Assembly (NCBI GenBank): GCA_947379865.1
Contig: CANCOY010000091.1
Location: 1 to 14,167 of the forward strand
Length of the DNA stretch: 14,167 nt
Direction: 5' to 3'
Source: Acetobacteraceae bacterium
Lineage (GTDB): Bacteria > Pseudomonadota > Alphaproteobacteria > Zavarziniales > Zavarziniaceae
This document shows, one piece after another, positions 6,840 to 13,528 of the stretch. The translations under genes were made by a program, and so were the position numbers. Under the pieces are notes generated by a model. That model had not been told where the DNA came from, did not search any database, and was given only the letters and a program-made list of their open reading frames with translations. Each line of letters opens with the position of its first letter. Position 1 is the first letter of the stretch.

Positions 6840-7418
6840 ATGGGCAGACCGCAGGAATTCAACACATCCGAGGCCCTGAGGGCCGCGATGCGGCTTTTCT
6901 GGCGTCAGGGATATGAGGCGACCGCGCTAGTAGACCTGCTCGCGGCAACTGGCCTGAGCAAGAGCAGCCTTTATGCGACCTTTGGGGGCAAACGGGATCT
7001 TTTCCTCGCCGCGCTCGACGCTTATCGCGAAGAACAGTTCGGCGAATTCCGCACCATTGTCTCCAGGGGCACAGGACGCGACGCCCTAGAGACCTATTTC
7101 CGCCGCATCGTCGCCCGCGACCGCGATCCTGACTATTCCTTTGGCTGCCTCGCCGTATGCCAGCTCGTCGAGATGGCCCCCCGCGACGCAGATGTCCGCC
7201 AACGCCTCCTTGCCGACGTTGACAGTGGGGTCGACGCCTTTGCCGAGGTCATTGCCCGGGGGCAGGCGGACGGATCCATCCGCAATCAGCGTACACCCCG
7301 GCAGATCGCGACCCTTTTCTCGGTCGCGTTTCCTGGGCTTCAGGCGCTGGTTCGCGCTGGTGCTGATCGGGCAATGCTCGACGAGGCGCTAACGGTATTG
7401 CTCTCCAACCTCGACTGA
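6840..7418 (+). CDS. TetR/AcrR-family transcriptional repressor
   Basis: This 192-residue regulator is predicted to bind DNA as a dimer and release it when a small ligand enters the C-terminal domain. The N-terminal domain is typical: ALRAAMRLFWRQGYEAT, then the helix-turn-helix at about 28-47 (LVDLLAATGLSKSSLYATF), then GGKRDLFLAAL. The C-terminal half (about 60-192) is helical and divergent, so the ligand cannot be predicted. ATG 6840 has AAGGG 11 nt upstream, a slightly long spacing. Palindromes in its own promoter and in the promoter of the downstream gene are its likely operators. The gene uses codons such as CTA and GTA that are avoided in neighbouring ecm, a weak hint of separate origin. 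Confidence 0.9.
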   Translation: MGRPQEFNTSEALRAAMRLFWRQGYEATALVDLLAATGLSKSSLYATFGGKRDLFLAALDAYREEQFGEFRTIVSRGTGRDALETYFRRIVARDRDPDYSFGCLAVCQLVEMAPRDADVRQRLLADVDSGVDAFAEVIARGQADGSIRNQRTPRQIATLFSVAFPGLQALVRAGADRAMLDEALTVLLSNLD

Positions 7419-7429
7419 ACCGGGGTTCC

Positions 7430-7474
7430 TTGACGGGCGATGGGCATCAGCTATTTTGGACCGAATAGTCCAAA
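7430..7474 (+). promoter_or_regulatory. Promoter and second TetR operator for the MBL/SnoaL gene
   Basis: TTGACG (7430-7435), a 16-nt spacer and TATTTT (7452-7457) form a good sigma70 promoter starting 11 nt after tetR. The palindrome TTTGGAC (7455-7461), CGAATA, GTCCAAA (7468-7474) covers the end of the -10 and the expected start point, a classic repression position. Its GGAC-N6-GTCC core matches the palindrome at 6791-6804. This also argues that translation begins at ATG 7500 and not at the upstream in-frame ATG 7440. Confidence 0.65.
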
Positions 7475-7499
7475 TTCCTCCAACCCGCGAGCCCCCCCC

Positions 7500-8843
7500 A
7501 TGAACGTCGAAAAATTCCGCAGGCTGGCGGCCCTCGGTGCGGCCCTCGTCCTCGTCTGCGCCGCTGCACCACGGGTCGAGGCTGAACCCAACACCGTCGA
7601 TTTCCAGCAGATCCGCAATGCGACGATCAAGGTGACCTATGCCGGGACCACCTTCCTCGTCGATCCGCTGCTGGGCAAGAAGGACGCCTATGAGGGTTTC
7701 GCGGGCACCTACAACAGCGAGAAGCGCTGGCCGCTCGTCGACCTGCCGATGCCGGTCGAGGAGGCAATGAAGGCGACCGCGATCATCGTCACCCACACCC
7801 ATCTCGACCATTGGGACGATGCCGCGCGGGCCAACCTGCCCAAGGGCGCCGTCATCTTTGCCCAGAATGCGGCGGACGCTGCGACCATCGCCAAGGATGG
7901 TTTCACCAACGTCCGGGTCATGACGGACGATACGGTTTTCAACGGCACACGCCTGCACAAGATCGGGGGCCAGCACGGCACCGACCAGATGATGGCGAGC
8001 CCGCTCGGACCCCTGCTTGGCGAGGCAATGGGCATCGTCTTCGAGCGGCCGGGCAGTGCCACCGTCTATGTGGCGGGCGACACGATCTGGAATGCCACTG
8101 TCGAGGCGGCGATCACCCGCTGGAAACCCGATGCGATCATTCTCAACACCGCCTATGCGCGCGTTACCGGCTTCGAGGGGGCGATCATCATGGGCAAGGA
8201 AGATCTGCTTCGCGCCTATCGCCTTGCGCCGGCGGCCAAGGTGATCGGCAGCCACATGGAAACCATCAACCATGCCACCCAGACACGCAAGGACCTGAAC
8301 GATTACATCACCGAAACCGCCATGAGCCGTGCGCGCGTCCTCGTCCCCGCCGACGGGGAGATCTACCACTTCGAGGCCCCCGCGAAGGCTCCCGCAGCCA
8401 AGACGGCGGCCAAGCCGCACCAGACCTCCATCGAGGAGAACAAGAAGATTGTCCGTGCGTTCTACGCGGCGATCGAGCGCGGCGACTATGATACGGTGGC
8501 CTCCCTCTGCCATCCGGACTTCGTCTTCTATCCGCAGATGGAGACACCCATCCAGGGTGCGGCCGCCTTCATCGCGTCAGAAAAGCCCAAGTTTGAAGCC
8601 TTCCGAGGCTTCAGGTTCACGGTCGAGCGGATCGTGGCCGAGGGTGACCAGGTCGCCGCCTATATCATCTTCGATGCGACCCAGACGGGTGACTTCCCGG
8701 GCATTCCCGCCGCGGGCCGGCACGTCCGGACGTCCTTCATGATGCTGCTGCGCATCGCTGATGGAAAGATCGTCGAGAAGCGGGCTCATTACGACCGCAT
8801 GGACACGCGCCGCCAAATGCTGGGAGAAGCCGCGCAACACTGA
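7500..8843 (+). CDS. Exported metallo-beta-lactamase-fold hydrolase fused to a SnoaL-like domain
   Basis: The predicted 447-residue product has three parts. Residues 1-28 form a Sec-type signal peptide (basic start, hydrophobic AALGAALVLVCAAA, cleavage near VEA-EP), so it is probably periplasmic. Residues about 35-290 form an MBL-fold domain with HTHLDH (His99, His101, Asp103, His104), His159 in GGQHG, Asp194 in AGDTIW and His252 in GSHMET, a full set of candidate metal ligands. It most resembles the UlaG-like branch. After an Ala/Lys/Pro linker (about 293-308), residues about 312-440 form a SnoaL-like/NTF2-like domain (ENKKIVRAFYAAIERGDYD, then RTSFMMLLRIADGKIVEKRAHYD). The reaction is unknown: hydrolysis of a lactone, ester or phosphoester is plausible. 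It lies under a TetR operator and is followed by an MFS transporter. Confidence 0.85.
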   Translation: MNVEKFRRLAALGAALVLVCAAAPRVEAEPNTVDFQQIRNATIKVTYAGTTFLVDPLLGKKDAYEGFAGTYNSEKRWPLVDLPMPVEEAMKATAIIVTHTHLDHWDDAARANLPKGAVIFAQNAADAATIAKDGFTNVRVMTDDTVFNGTRLHKIGGQHGTDQMMASPLGPLLGEAMGIVFERPGSATVYVAGDTIWNATVEAAITRWKPDAIILNTAYARVTGFEGAIIMGKEDLLRAYRLAPAAKVIGSHMETINHATQTRKDLNDYITETAMSRARVLVPADGEIYHFEAPAKAPAAKTAAKPHQTSIEENKKIVRAFYAAIERGDYDTVASLCHPDFVFYPQMETPIQGAAAFIASEKPKFEAFRGFRFTVERIVAEGDQVAAYIIFDATQTGDFPGIPAAGRHVRTSFMMLLRIADGKIVEKRAHYDRMDTRRQMLGEAAQH

Positions 8844-8866
8844 TTTATAGGACTGGAAGCGGTAGC

Positions 8867-8893
8867 GCGGGATGCCGAACGAGGGCATGCCGC
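8867..8893 (+). other. Intercistronic hairpin between the MBL/SnoaL and MFS genes
   Basis: GCGGGATGCC (8867-8876) pairs with GGCATGCCGC (8884-8893) at nine of ten positions around a 7-nt loop. No T run follows, so it is more likely an intercistronic stem-loop than a terminator. With the short 71-86 nt gap, this suggests that the two genes share a transcript. Confidence 0.25.
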
Positions 8894-8929
8894 ACAAGGG
8901 GCACGCCGCGCCAAATGGGGAAAACCATT

Positions 8930-10144
8930 ATGTTACACGCTGACATCGACACCGACATTGCCGCCGCCCGAAGGTCTGGGGACGCTGACGTTCTGCGCCT
9001 GTCGGTGGCGTCCGCGCTGGCAGGCGCCAACGCCGCCATCGTCTTTACGACGGGCGCCATCGTCGGCGACCTCCTTGCGCCTGCCAAGGCGCTTGCCACC
9101 CTGCCGGTTTCGGTCTTCGTGGTGGGCATGGCGATGGGAACCCTGCCGGCAGGTATGCTCGCCCAGCGCTATGGCAGGCGCGGGGCCTTCCTCGCCGGGA
9201 CCGCCTGCGGGGTGGTCGCCGGCCTGCTTGCGGCCCTTGCGATCCTGCTTGGCGCGTTCTGGATTTTCTGTGCCGCAACCTTCTTTGCCGGGGCCTATGG
9301 CGCCGTCGTCCAGTCCTTCCGCTTTGCTGCCGCCGACTGCGTGCCGGCAGAGCGCCGCGCCCGCGCCCTTTCCATCGTCATGGCTGGTGGTGTGTTTGCG
9401 GGCATTCTTGGTCCGCAGCTCGTTACCTTCACCATGGACCTCTGGCAGCCGCATCAGTTCGCCATAACCTTTCTGGCGCAGGCGGCGGTCGCCATCGTGA
9501 GCGGGTTCATCCTCAAGGACGTGCGAGCGCCCACCCCGACGGCGGCGGAGGCGCAGGGCGGGCGCCCCCTTGGGATTGTGCTGAGGCAACCAAGCTTCGT
9601 CGTCGCCGTGGTCTGCGGGGTTGTCGCCTATACGACCATGAACTTCATCATGACATCAGCGCCGCTTGCCATGCGGCTGTGCGGCCTGCCGCTCACCTCG
9701 TCGAACCTTGGCCTGCAATGGCACATCATTGCGATGTTCGCGCCGAGCTTCTTTTCGGGCCACCTGATCGCCCGCTTCGGTGCCCCCAGGGTTGTCGCCA
9801 CCGGCCTGGGGCTGCTGGCCGCCGCCGCTGCAGTTGGCCTTGCCGGAACCGACGTCGGGCATTTCTGGACAAGCCTTGTCCTTCTTGGGGTCGGCTGGAA
9901 TTTCGGCTTCGTCGGCGCCTCGGCGCTTGTCCTTGAAAGCCACCGGCCCGAGGAGAGGACGCGGGTGCAGTCGCTCAACGACTTCATCGTGTTCGGGGCA
10001 ATGGCCGTCGGCTCGTTCTCGTCCGGCGGCCTGCTGACATCCTATGGCTGGGACACCGTGCTTCGGGTGTCGTTTGCCCCTCTGGCGCTCGCCCTGCTCG
10101 CGCTCAGTGTCGGTTCGATCTACGTCGCGCGCCGAAACGCCTGA
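8930..10144 (+). CDS. Major facilitator superfamily (MFS) transporter
   Basis: This 404-residue inner-membrane protein is made of many hydrophobic segments, consistent with the 12-helix MFS layout in two halves. The loop GMLAQRYGRRGAFLAG is the motif-A region between helices 2 and 3, and GHLIARFGAPRVVATG is its counterpart in the second half. A central hydrophilic stretch (DVRAPTPTAAEAQGG) joins the halves. It could be an exporter or importer of the compound sensed by the adjacent TetR protein; sequence alone does not decide. ATG 8930 is preferred because GGGGA lies 8 nt upstream. The in-frame ATG 8915 would add five residues but has a poorly spaced ribosome site. It is probably co-transcribed with the MBL/SnoaL gene. 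Confidence 0.9.
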   Translation: MLHADIDTDIAAARRSGDADVLRLSVASALAGANAAIVFTTGAIVGDLLAPAKALATLPVSVFVVGMAMGTLPAGMLAQRYGRRGAFLAGTACGVVAGLLAALAILLGAFWIFCAATFFAGAYGAVVQSFRFAAADCVPAERRARALSIVMAGGVFAGILGPQLVTFTMDLWQPHQFAITFLAQAAVAIVSGFILKDVRAPTPTAAEAQGGRPLGIVLRQPSFVVAVVCGVVAYTTMNFIMTSAPLAMRLCGLPLTSSNLGLQWHIIAMFAPSFFSGHLIARFGAPRVVATGLGLLAAAAAVGLAGTDVGHFWTSLVLLGVGWNFGFVGASALVLESHRPEERTRVQSLNDFIVFGAMAVGSFSSGGLLTSYGWDTVLRVSFAPLALALLALSVGSIYVARRNA

Positions 10145-10171
10145 GGGCGGGGGTGGCCCCCATCCCTCAGG
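10140..10171. terminator. GC-rich terminator-like hairpin between convergent genes
   Basis: CCTGAGGG (10140-10147) pairs perfectly with CCCTCAGG (10164-10171), and inside it GGGGG (10149-10153) pairs with CCCCC (10157-10161) around TGG. The MFS stop codon lies within the left arm. Neither side has a strong T run, so termination may be incomplete or factor-assisted. The hairpin separates the MFS gene from the convergent acyl-carrier-like gene. Confidence 0.5.
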
Positions 10172-10198
10172 TGCAGTTCTTCAGGCCCCGTTCTTCAT

Positions 10199-10429
10199 TC
10201 AGCCGAGCGCGCTGCGGCCGATCAGCACGAACAGGTCGTGCGCCCTCAGGCAGCCGTCTATTTCCTCGGCCTCCAGGGTGAGGCCGAGGGTTTCGGCTGC
10301 AAAGGCGATCACGCCGTCGCGGGCCAGCGTATCCCATTCCTTCAGCCCGTCGAGGACGGTCTCAAGGGTCAGGGGCGCATCGGTTTCCAGAATGTCGGCC
10401 AGATGGGCCAGGAATGCGTCGGGGGCCAT
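10199..10429 (-). CDS. Small acyl-carrier-protein-like protein with Thr in place of the modified Ser
   Basis: This 76-residue protein resembles an acyl/peptidyl carrier protein: a first helix FLAHLADILE, the central KEWDTLARDGVIAFAAETLG, then LEAEEIDGCLRAHDLFVLIG. In carrier proteins the central motif is (W)DSL, and the Ser carries 4'-phosphopantetheine. Here it is Thr34 (codon ACG), so canonical modification is not expected. A strong ribosome site (GGTGAGGA) precedes ATG 10429, which supports a real gene. It lies 116 nt downstream of the alcohol dehydrogenase on the same strand and may share its transcript. A short hairpin (CGGGC/GCCCG, 10461-10474) is in its leader. No fatty-acid or polyketide synthase gene is nearby. 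A degenerate carrier or a small helical protein of another family are both possible. Confidence 0.6.
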   Translation of the reverse strand: MAPDAFLAHLADILETDAPLTLETVLDGLKEWDTLARDGVIAFAAETLGLTLEAEEIDGCLRAHDLFVLIGRSALG

Positions 10430-10545
10430 ATGGGGTCCTCACCTTTGGGAGCCGTGCTGCCGGGCACCGGCCCGAGAACACAAGCATCCGTCTGTTGCGT
10501 TAAGGATTTGCTAGCGGCCCCCGCCGCGTTGCTTCATCCCGTCTG

Positions 10546-11595
10546 TTACGTCGTCAGCACCACCCGGCCGACCACCTTGCCGGCGCGCAGGTCGTCGAGG
10601 CTTTTCGAGGCGTCGGACAGCGGGCGCAGGGTGACGGGGATGGGGGCGATCTTGCCGGCCTTTACCAGGGCCAGCAGTTCTTCCATCTCGGCCAGGCTGC
10701 CCACATAGGAGCCGCCGATGGAGATTTCGTTCCACGGGAACATGGGGATCGGCAGCTGATACATGCCGCCGAACAGGCCCACGATCACCGCCCGGCCGCC
10801 GCGCCGCAGGGCCTTGGTGGCGATGCGGGTGGTGGCCTCGGCGCCCACGAAATCGACCACGCCATGGCAGCCGCCAGTGGCCTTGTTGATCTCGCTGATG
10901 GTGGCGCGCTCGTCAGTGGGGTCAAAGACGGCGGCAGCACCGGCGGCCAGGGCGGCCTCGCGCTTCACGGGGTCGATGTCCACCACAAAGGGTGCCTGGC
11001 CCGACAGGGCCTTGAAGATCTGGATCGCCATCATGCCCACGCCGCCGGCGCCGATGATCAGCACCGGGTCACCGGCACCCGCTGGCAGCACCTTCTTGAC
11101 CGCGCCAAAGGCCGTCAGGCCGGAACAGGCATAGGGGCCGGCGATGTCTTCCGGGATGCCGCTGTAATCCAGCAGATAGCGCGGGTGCGCCACGATCACA
11201 TGGCTGGCAAAGCCGCCATCCACATTGACGCCCAGATTGCGCGGCTTGGGGCACAGATGCTCCAGCCCACGCTTGCAGGTGGGGCAGCTGCGGCAGCCGA
11301 TCCAGGGATAGACCACCCGGCGGTCGCCCAGCTTCACGTCCGTCGCCTCGGGGCCAAGGGCCACCACCTCGCCCACGATCTCGTGGCCAAGGGTGAAGGG
11401 CAGGGTGCGGCCGGCGCGGATGTCGGCCTTGTTGCCGGCGCCCATGTCGAAATGGCCATCGTGGATATGCACGTCGGAATGGCAGACGCCGCACCGGCTG
11501 ATCTTCACCAGCACCTCGGTGCCCTGGGGCACGGGGGGCGCCAGGGTATGGCTGGCAAGGGGTGCCCCGTATTCGATGATCTGCTCGGCCTGCAT
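10546..11595 (-). CDS. Zinc-dependent medium-chain alcohol dehydrogenase
   Basis: This 349-residue cytosolic enzyme should interconvert an alcohol and an aldehyde or ketone with NAD(H). The catalytic zinc ligands are Cys38 (CGVCHSD), His71 (GHE) and Cys157 (YACSG). The structural zinc lobe is complete with Cys101, Cys104, Cys107 and Cys115 (GCRSCPTCKRGLEHLC). The Rossmann loop GAGGVG is at 182-187, and the acidic residue in VVDID at the end of the next strand favours NAD over NADP. ATG 11595 is preceded by GGAGGAG at ideal spacing. It is divergent from the nitrile hydratase operon across 170 nt, which must hold both promoters although I cannot pick either with confidence. The substrate is not predictable. 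Confidence 0.92.
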   Translation of the reverse strand: MQAEQIIEYGAPLASHTLAPPVPQGTEVLVKISRCGVCHSDVHIHDGHFDMGAGNKADIRAGRTLPFTLGHEIVGEVVALGPEATDVKLGDRRVVYPWIGCRSCPTCKRGLEHLCPKPRNLGVNVDGGFASHVIVAHPRYLLDYSGIPEDIAGPYACSGLTAFGAVKKVLPAGAGDPVLIIGAGGVGMMAIQIFKALSGQAPFVVDIDPVKREAALAAGAAAVFDPTDERATISEINKATGGCHGVVDFVGAEATTRIATKALRRGGRAVIVGLFGGMYQLPIPMFPWNEISIGGSYVGSLAEMEELLALVKAGKIAPIPVTLRPLSDASKSLDDLRAGKVVGRVVLTT

Positions 11596-11765
11596 GCTGT
11601 TCTCCTCCCGGCGTCTGGAGGCAGACTAGCCAAGAGGGCGCGGCACCGCCAGCGCCGACAGGCCCGAGCCGGCCTGCCGACCCCCACATGGACAGTCTCT
11701 GGCGGGCGAGCCGCAAATCCGTGTAACACTTGGGCAGAAGGCCGGATGCCTGCGTGAGGGGGACA

Positions 11766-12491
11766 ATGAGCGAGCACGATCACGACGATCACCATGATCA
11801 TGATCACCACGACCACGGGCATCATCACGATCACGATCATGATCACGGCCATGATCACGGCCATGACCACCAGCATCCGCCGTCGGAGCCGGCGCTGCGC
11901 GTCAAGGCATTGGAATCGCTGCTGGTGGAAAAGGGTGTGGTCGATGCGGCCGCCCTCGATGCCCTGGTCGACGCCTATGAGACCCGGATCGGCCCGCGCA
12001 ATGGCGCACGGGTCGTGGCAAAGGCCTGGACCGACCCCGACTACCGGCGTCGCCTGCTGGCAGACGCCACCGCTGCCATTGCGGAATTCGGCTATTCGGG
12101 CGCGCAGGGTGAACACATGGTGGTGGTGGAGAACACGCCGGCCGTCCGCAACCTCGTCGTCTGCACGCTGTGCTCCTGCTATCCCTGGCCGGTCCTTGGC
12201 CTGCCCCCGGTCTGGTACAAGTCTGCGGCCTATCGCTCGCGCGCGGTGATCGACCCGCGCGGTGTGCTCGCCGACTTTGGGGTGGCGGTGCCGCCAGAGG
12301 TCGAGGTGCGGGTGTGGGACAGCACCGCCGAGATCCGCTATCTCGTGCTGCCGGAACGGCCGCCAGGCACCGAGCACCTGAACGAGGAGGCGCTGGCGGG
12401 CCTCGTCGGCCGCAATGCCATGATTGGCGTGGGCGATGCCGCCCGACCCTCAGAGGCCCCCGCCGAGGCCCCTGCCGAGGTGCGGCCATGA
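11766..12491 (+). CDS. nthA: Nitrile hydratase alpha subunit, cobalt type
   Basis: This subunit carries the catalytic metal of nitrile hydratase (nitrile + water to amide). The 241-residue chain has the metal-binding motif CTLCSC at 133-138. Cys133, Cys136 and Cys138 are the expected thiolate ligands, with Cys136 and Cys138 oxidised to sulfinic and sulfenic forms in characterised enzymes. Thr134 indicates the cobalt class; iron enzymes have CSLCSC. Flanking family motifs include GPRNGARVVAKAW, GEHMVVVENTP, YPWPVLGLPPVWYKS and VRVWDSTAEIRYLVLP. The N-terminus is exceptional: 19 His and 11 Asp within residues 4-37. ATG 11766 follows GAGGGGGA; an upstream in-frame TTG at 11730 is less likely. 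Its stop overlaps the beta start (ATGA), so translation is probably coupled. Confidence 0.96.
   Translation: MSEHDHDDHHDHDHHDHGHHHDHDHDHGHDHGHDHQHPPSEPALRVKALESLLVEKGVVDAAALDALVDAYETRIGPRNGARVVAKAWTDPDYRRRLLADATAAIAEFGYSGAQGEHMVVVENTPAVRNLVVCTLCSCYPWPVLGLPPVWYKSAAYRSRAVIDPRGVLADFGVAVPPEVEVRVWDSTAEIRYLVLPERPPGTEHLNEEALAGLVGRNAMIGVGDAARPSEAPAEAPAEVRP
11775..11876 (+). repeat. His/Asp low-complexity coding repeat in nthA
   Basis: This stretch is built almost wholly of CAC/CAT and GAC/GAT codons with a few Gly, and includes a perfect 12-bp tandem duplication, GATCACGGCCAT at 11841-11852 and 11853-11864. It encodes a candidate metal-binding tail, and its length could vary by replication slippage in whole codons. 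Confidence 0.8.
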
Positions 12492-13162
12492 ATGGCGTCC
12501 ACGACATGGGGGGCATGCAGGGCTTTGGCCCGGTCCTGTCCGAGGCGGATGAGCCCGTCTTCCACGCCGCCTGGGAGAAGCGCGTCTTTGCCATGGTGAT
12601 GGCCACGGCCCGCTGGCCGATCGACACCCATCGCCACGGGCTTGAGTGCATTCCGCCCGCCGACTATCTGCGCATGAGCTATTTCGAGCGCTGGCTGACA
12701 GCGTTTGAGGCGCTGGCCGTCTCCCACGGGGTCGTCTCGGCGCAGGAACTCAGCACCGGGCGTGCCGATCCCGCCGTGCCCAGGGCAGAACCGCCCTTTG
12801 GCCCCGGCGCGGTGCCCGCCATCCTTGCCGCGGGCTTCCCGTCCGAGAGGCCGGCGACGGCTGCGCCGCGCTTTGCCATGGGCGACCAGGTGCGGGCCCG
12901 CACCCTCAATCCCGCAGGCCATACCCGCCTGCCGCGCTATGTGCGCGGGGCTAGGGGGGTGGTGGTGCTCTACCACGGCGCCCATGTCCTGCCCGATACC
13001 AATGCCCATGGCGCCGGCGAACAGCCGCAGCCGCTCTATACCGTGCGCTTCACCGCCCGTGACCTGTGGGGGCCAGAGGCGGGCGCCACCGACACGCTCT
13101 CCCTCGACCTCTGGGAGTCCTATCTGGATCCCGCCGGAGACGATCATGGCAAGACTTCCTGA
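12488..13162 (+). CDS. nthB: Nitrile hydratase beta subunit
   Basis: This is the partner subunit that forms the alpha-beta heterodimer and completes the active-site cavity. The 224-residue chain opens with the family hallmark MNGVHDMGGMQGFGPV. The helical N-terminal domain contains YLRMSYFERWLTAFEAL (60-76). After a Pro/Ala-rich loop, the SH3-like barrel starts near 128 with FAMGDQVRAR and GHTRLPRYVRGARG (144-157), then HGAHVLPD and LYTVRFTARDLWG. The conserved Arg residues that contact the oxidised alpha-subunit cysteines in known enzymes should lie within these two Arg-bearing segments. The start overlaps the nthA stop by four bases, and the end overlaps the accessory gene by 17 bases, indicating one translationally coupled operon. 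Confidence 0.95.
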   Translation: MNGVHDMGGMQGFGPVLSEADEPVFHAAWEKRVFAMVMATARWPIDTHRHGLECIPPADYLRMSYFERWLTAFEALAVSHGVVSAQELSTGRADPAVPRAEPPFGPGAVPAILAAGFPSERPATAAPRFAMGDQVRARTLNPAGHTRLPRYVRGARGVVVLYHGAHVLPDTNAHGAGEQPQPLYTVRFTARDLWGPEAGATDTLSLDLWESYLDPAGDDHGKTS

Positions 13163-13523
13163 GCCCGCATTGCTCGACGCCCTGCCGCGCCTGCCGCGCG
13201 ATGGCGACGGCGTGCTGTTTGCCGAACCCTGGCAGGCACAGGCCTTTGCCCTTGCGGTTGACCTGTCGCGTTCCGGTCGCTTCACCTGGCCGGAATGGGC
13301 CGGAACCCTGGGGGCCGTGCTGGCCGAGGCGGCCGCGCGCGGTGAACCGGACGACGGCAGCCAGTACTGGCAGCATTGGCTGGTGGCGCTGGAGCGGCTG
13401 GTTCTGGAGAAGGGCCTGAGCAGCAGCACCGACCTCGACAGCCGGACGGAAGCCTGGCGCGAGGCCTATCGGGCCACACCCCATGGCCAGCCCGTGGCAT
13501 TGCCGCAGGCGGGCGGGCCATAG
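13146..13523 (+). CDS. Nitrile hydratase accessory protein (activator, P14K/NhlE-like)
   Basis: This small protein of 125 residues follows the structural genes, the usual place of the activator that delivers the cobalt-loaded, oxidised alpha subunit by subunit exchange in cobalt enzymes. Recognisable family features are FAEPWQAQAFALAVDL (26-41), GRFTWPEWAGTLGAVLAEA (44-62) and YWQHWLVALERLVLEKGL further on. These resemble the N-terminal helical part of the beta subunit, as expected for the family. ATG 13146 lies inside the end of nthB, giving a 17-base overlap and probable coupling. No cobalt transporter or amidase gene is adjacent on this strand. The stop is 5 nt from the end of convergent gluQ. 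Confidence 0.9.
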   Translation: MARLPEPALLDALPRLPRDGDGVLFAEPWQAQAFALAVDLSRSGRFTWPEWAGTLGAVLAEAAARGEPDDGSQYWQHWLVALERLVLEKGLSSSTDLDSRTEAWREAYRATPHGQPVALPQAGGP

Positions 13524-13528
13524 CCCTT

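Noticed and set aside
7389..8513. A 374-codon minus-strand open frame opposite the MBL/SnoaL gene.
   Set aside because: The plus-strand frame has a signal peptide, metal ligands and domain motifs. The minus frame shows none and would cover the promoter and operator.
10510..10526. GC hairpin (GCGGC/GCCGC) between adh and the carrier-like gene as a terminator.
   Set aside because: The stem is only 5 bp and is not followed by a T run on the minus strand, so it is not convincing as a terminator.
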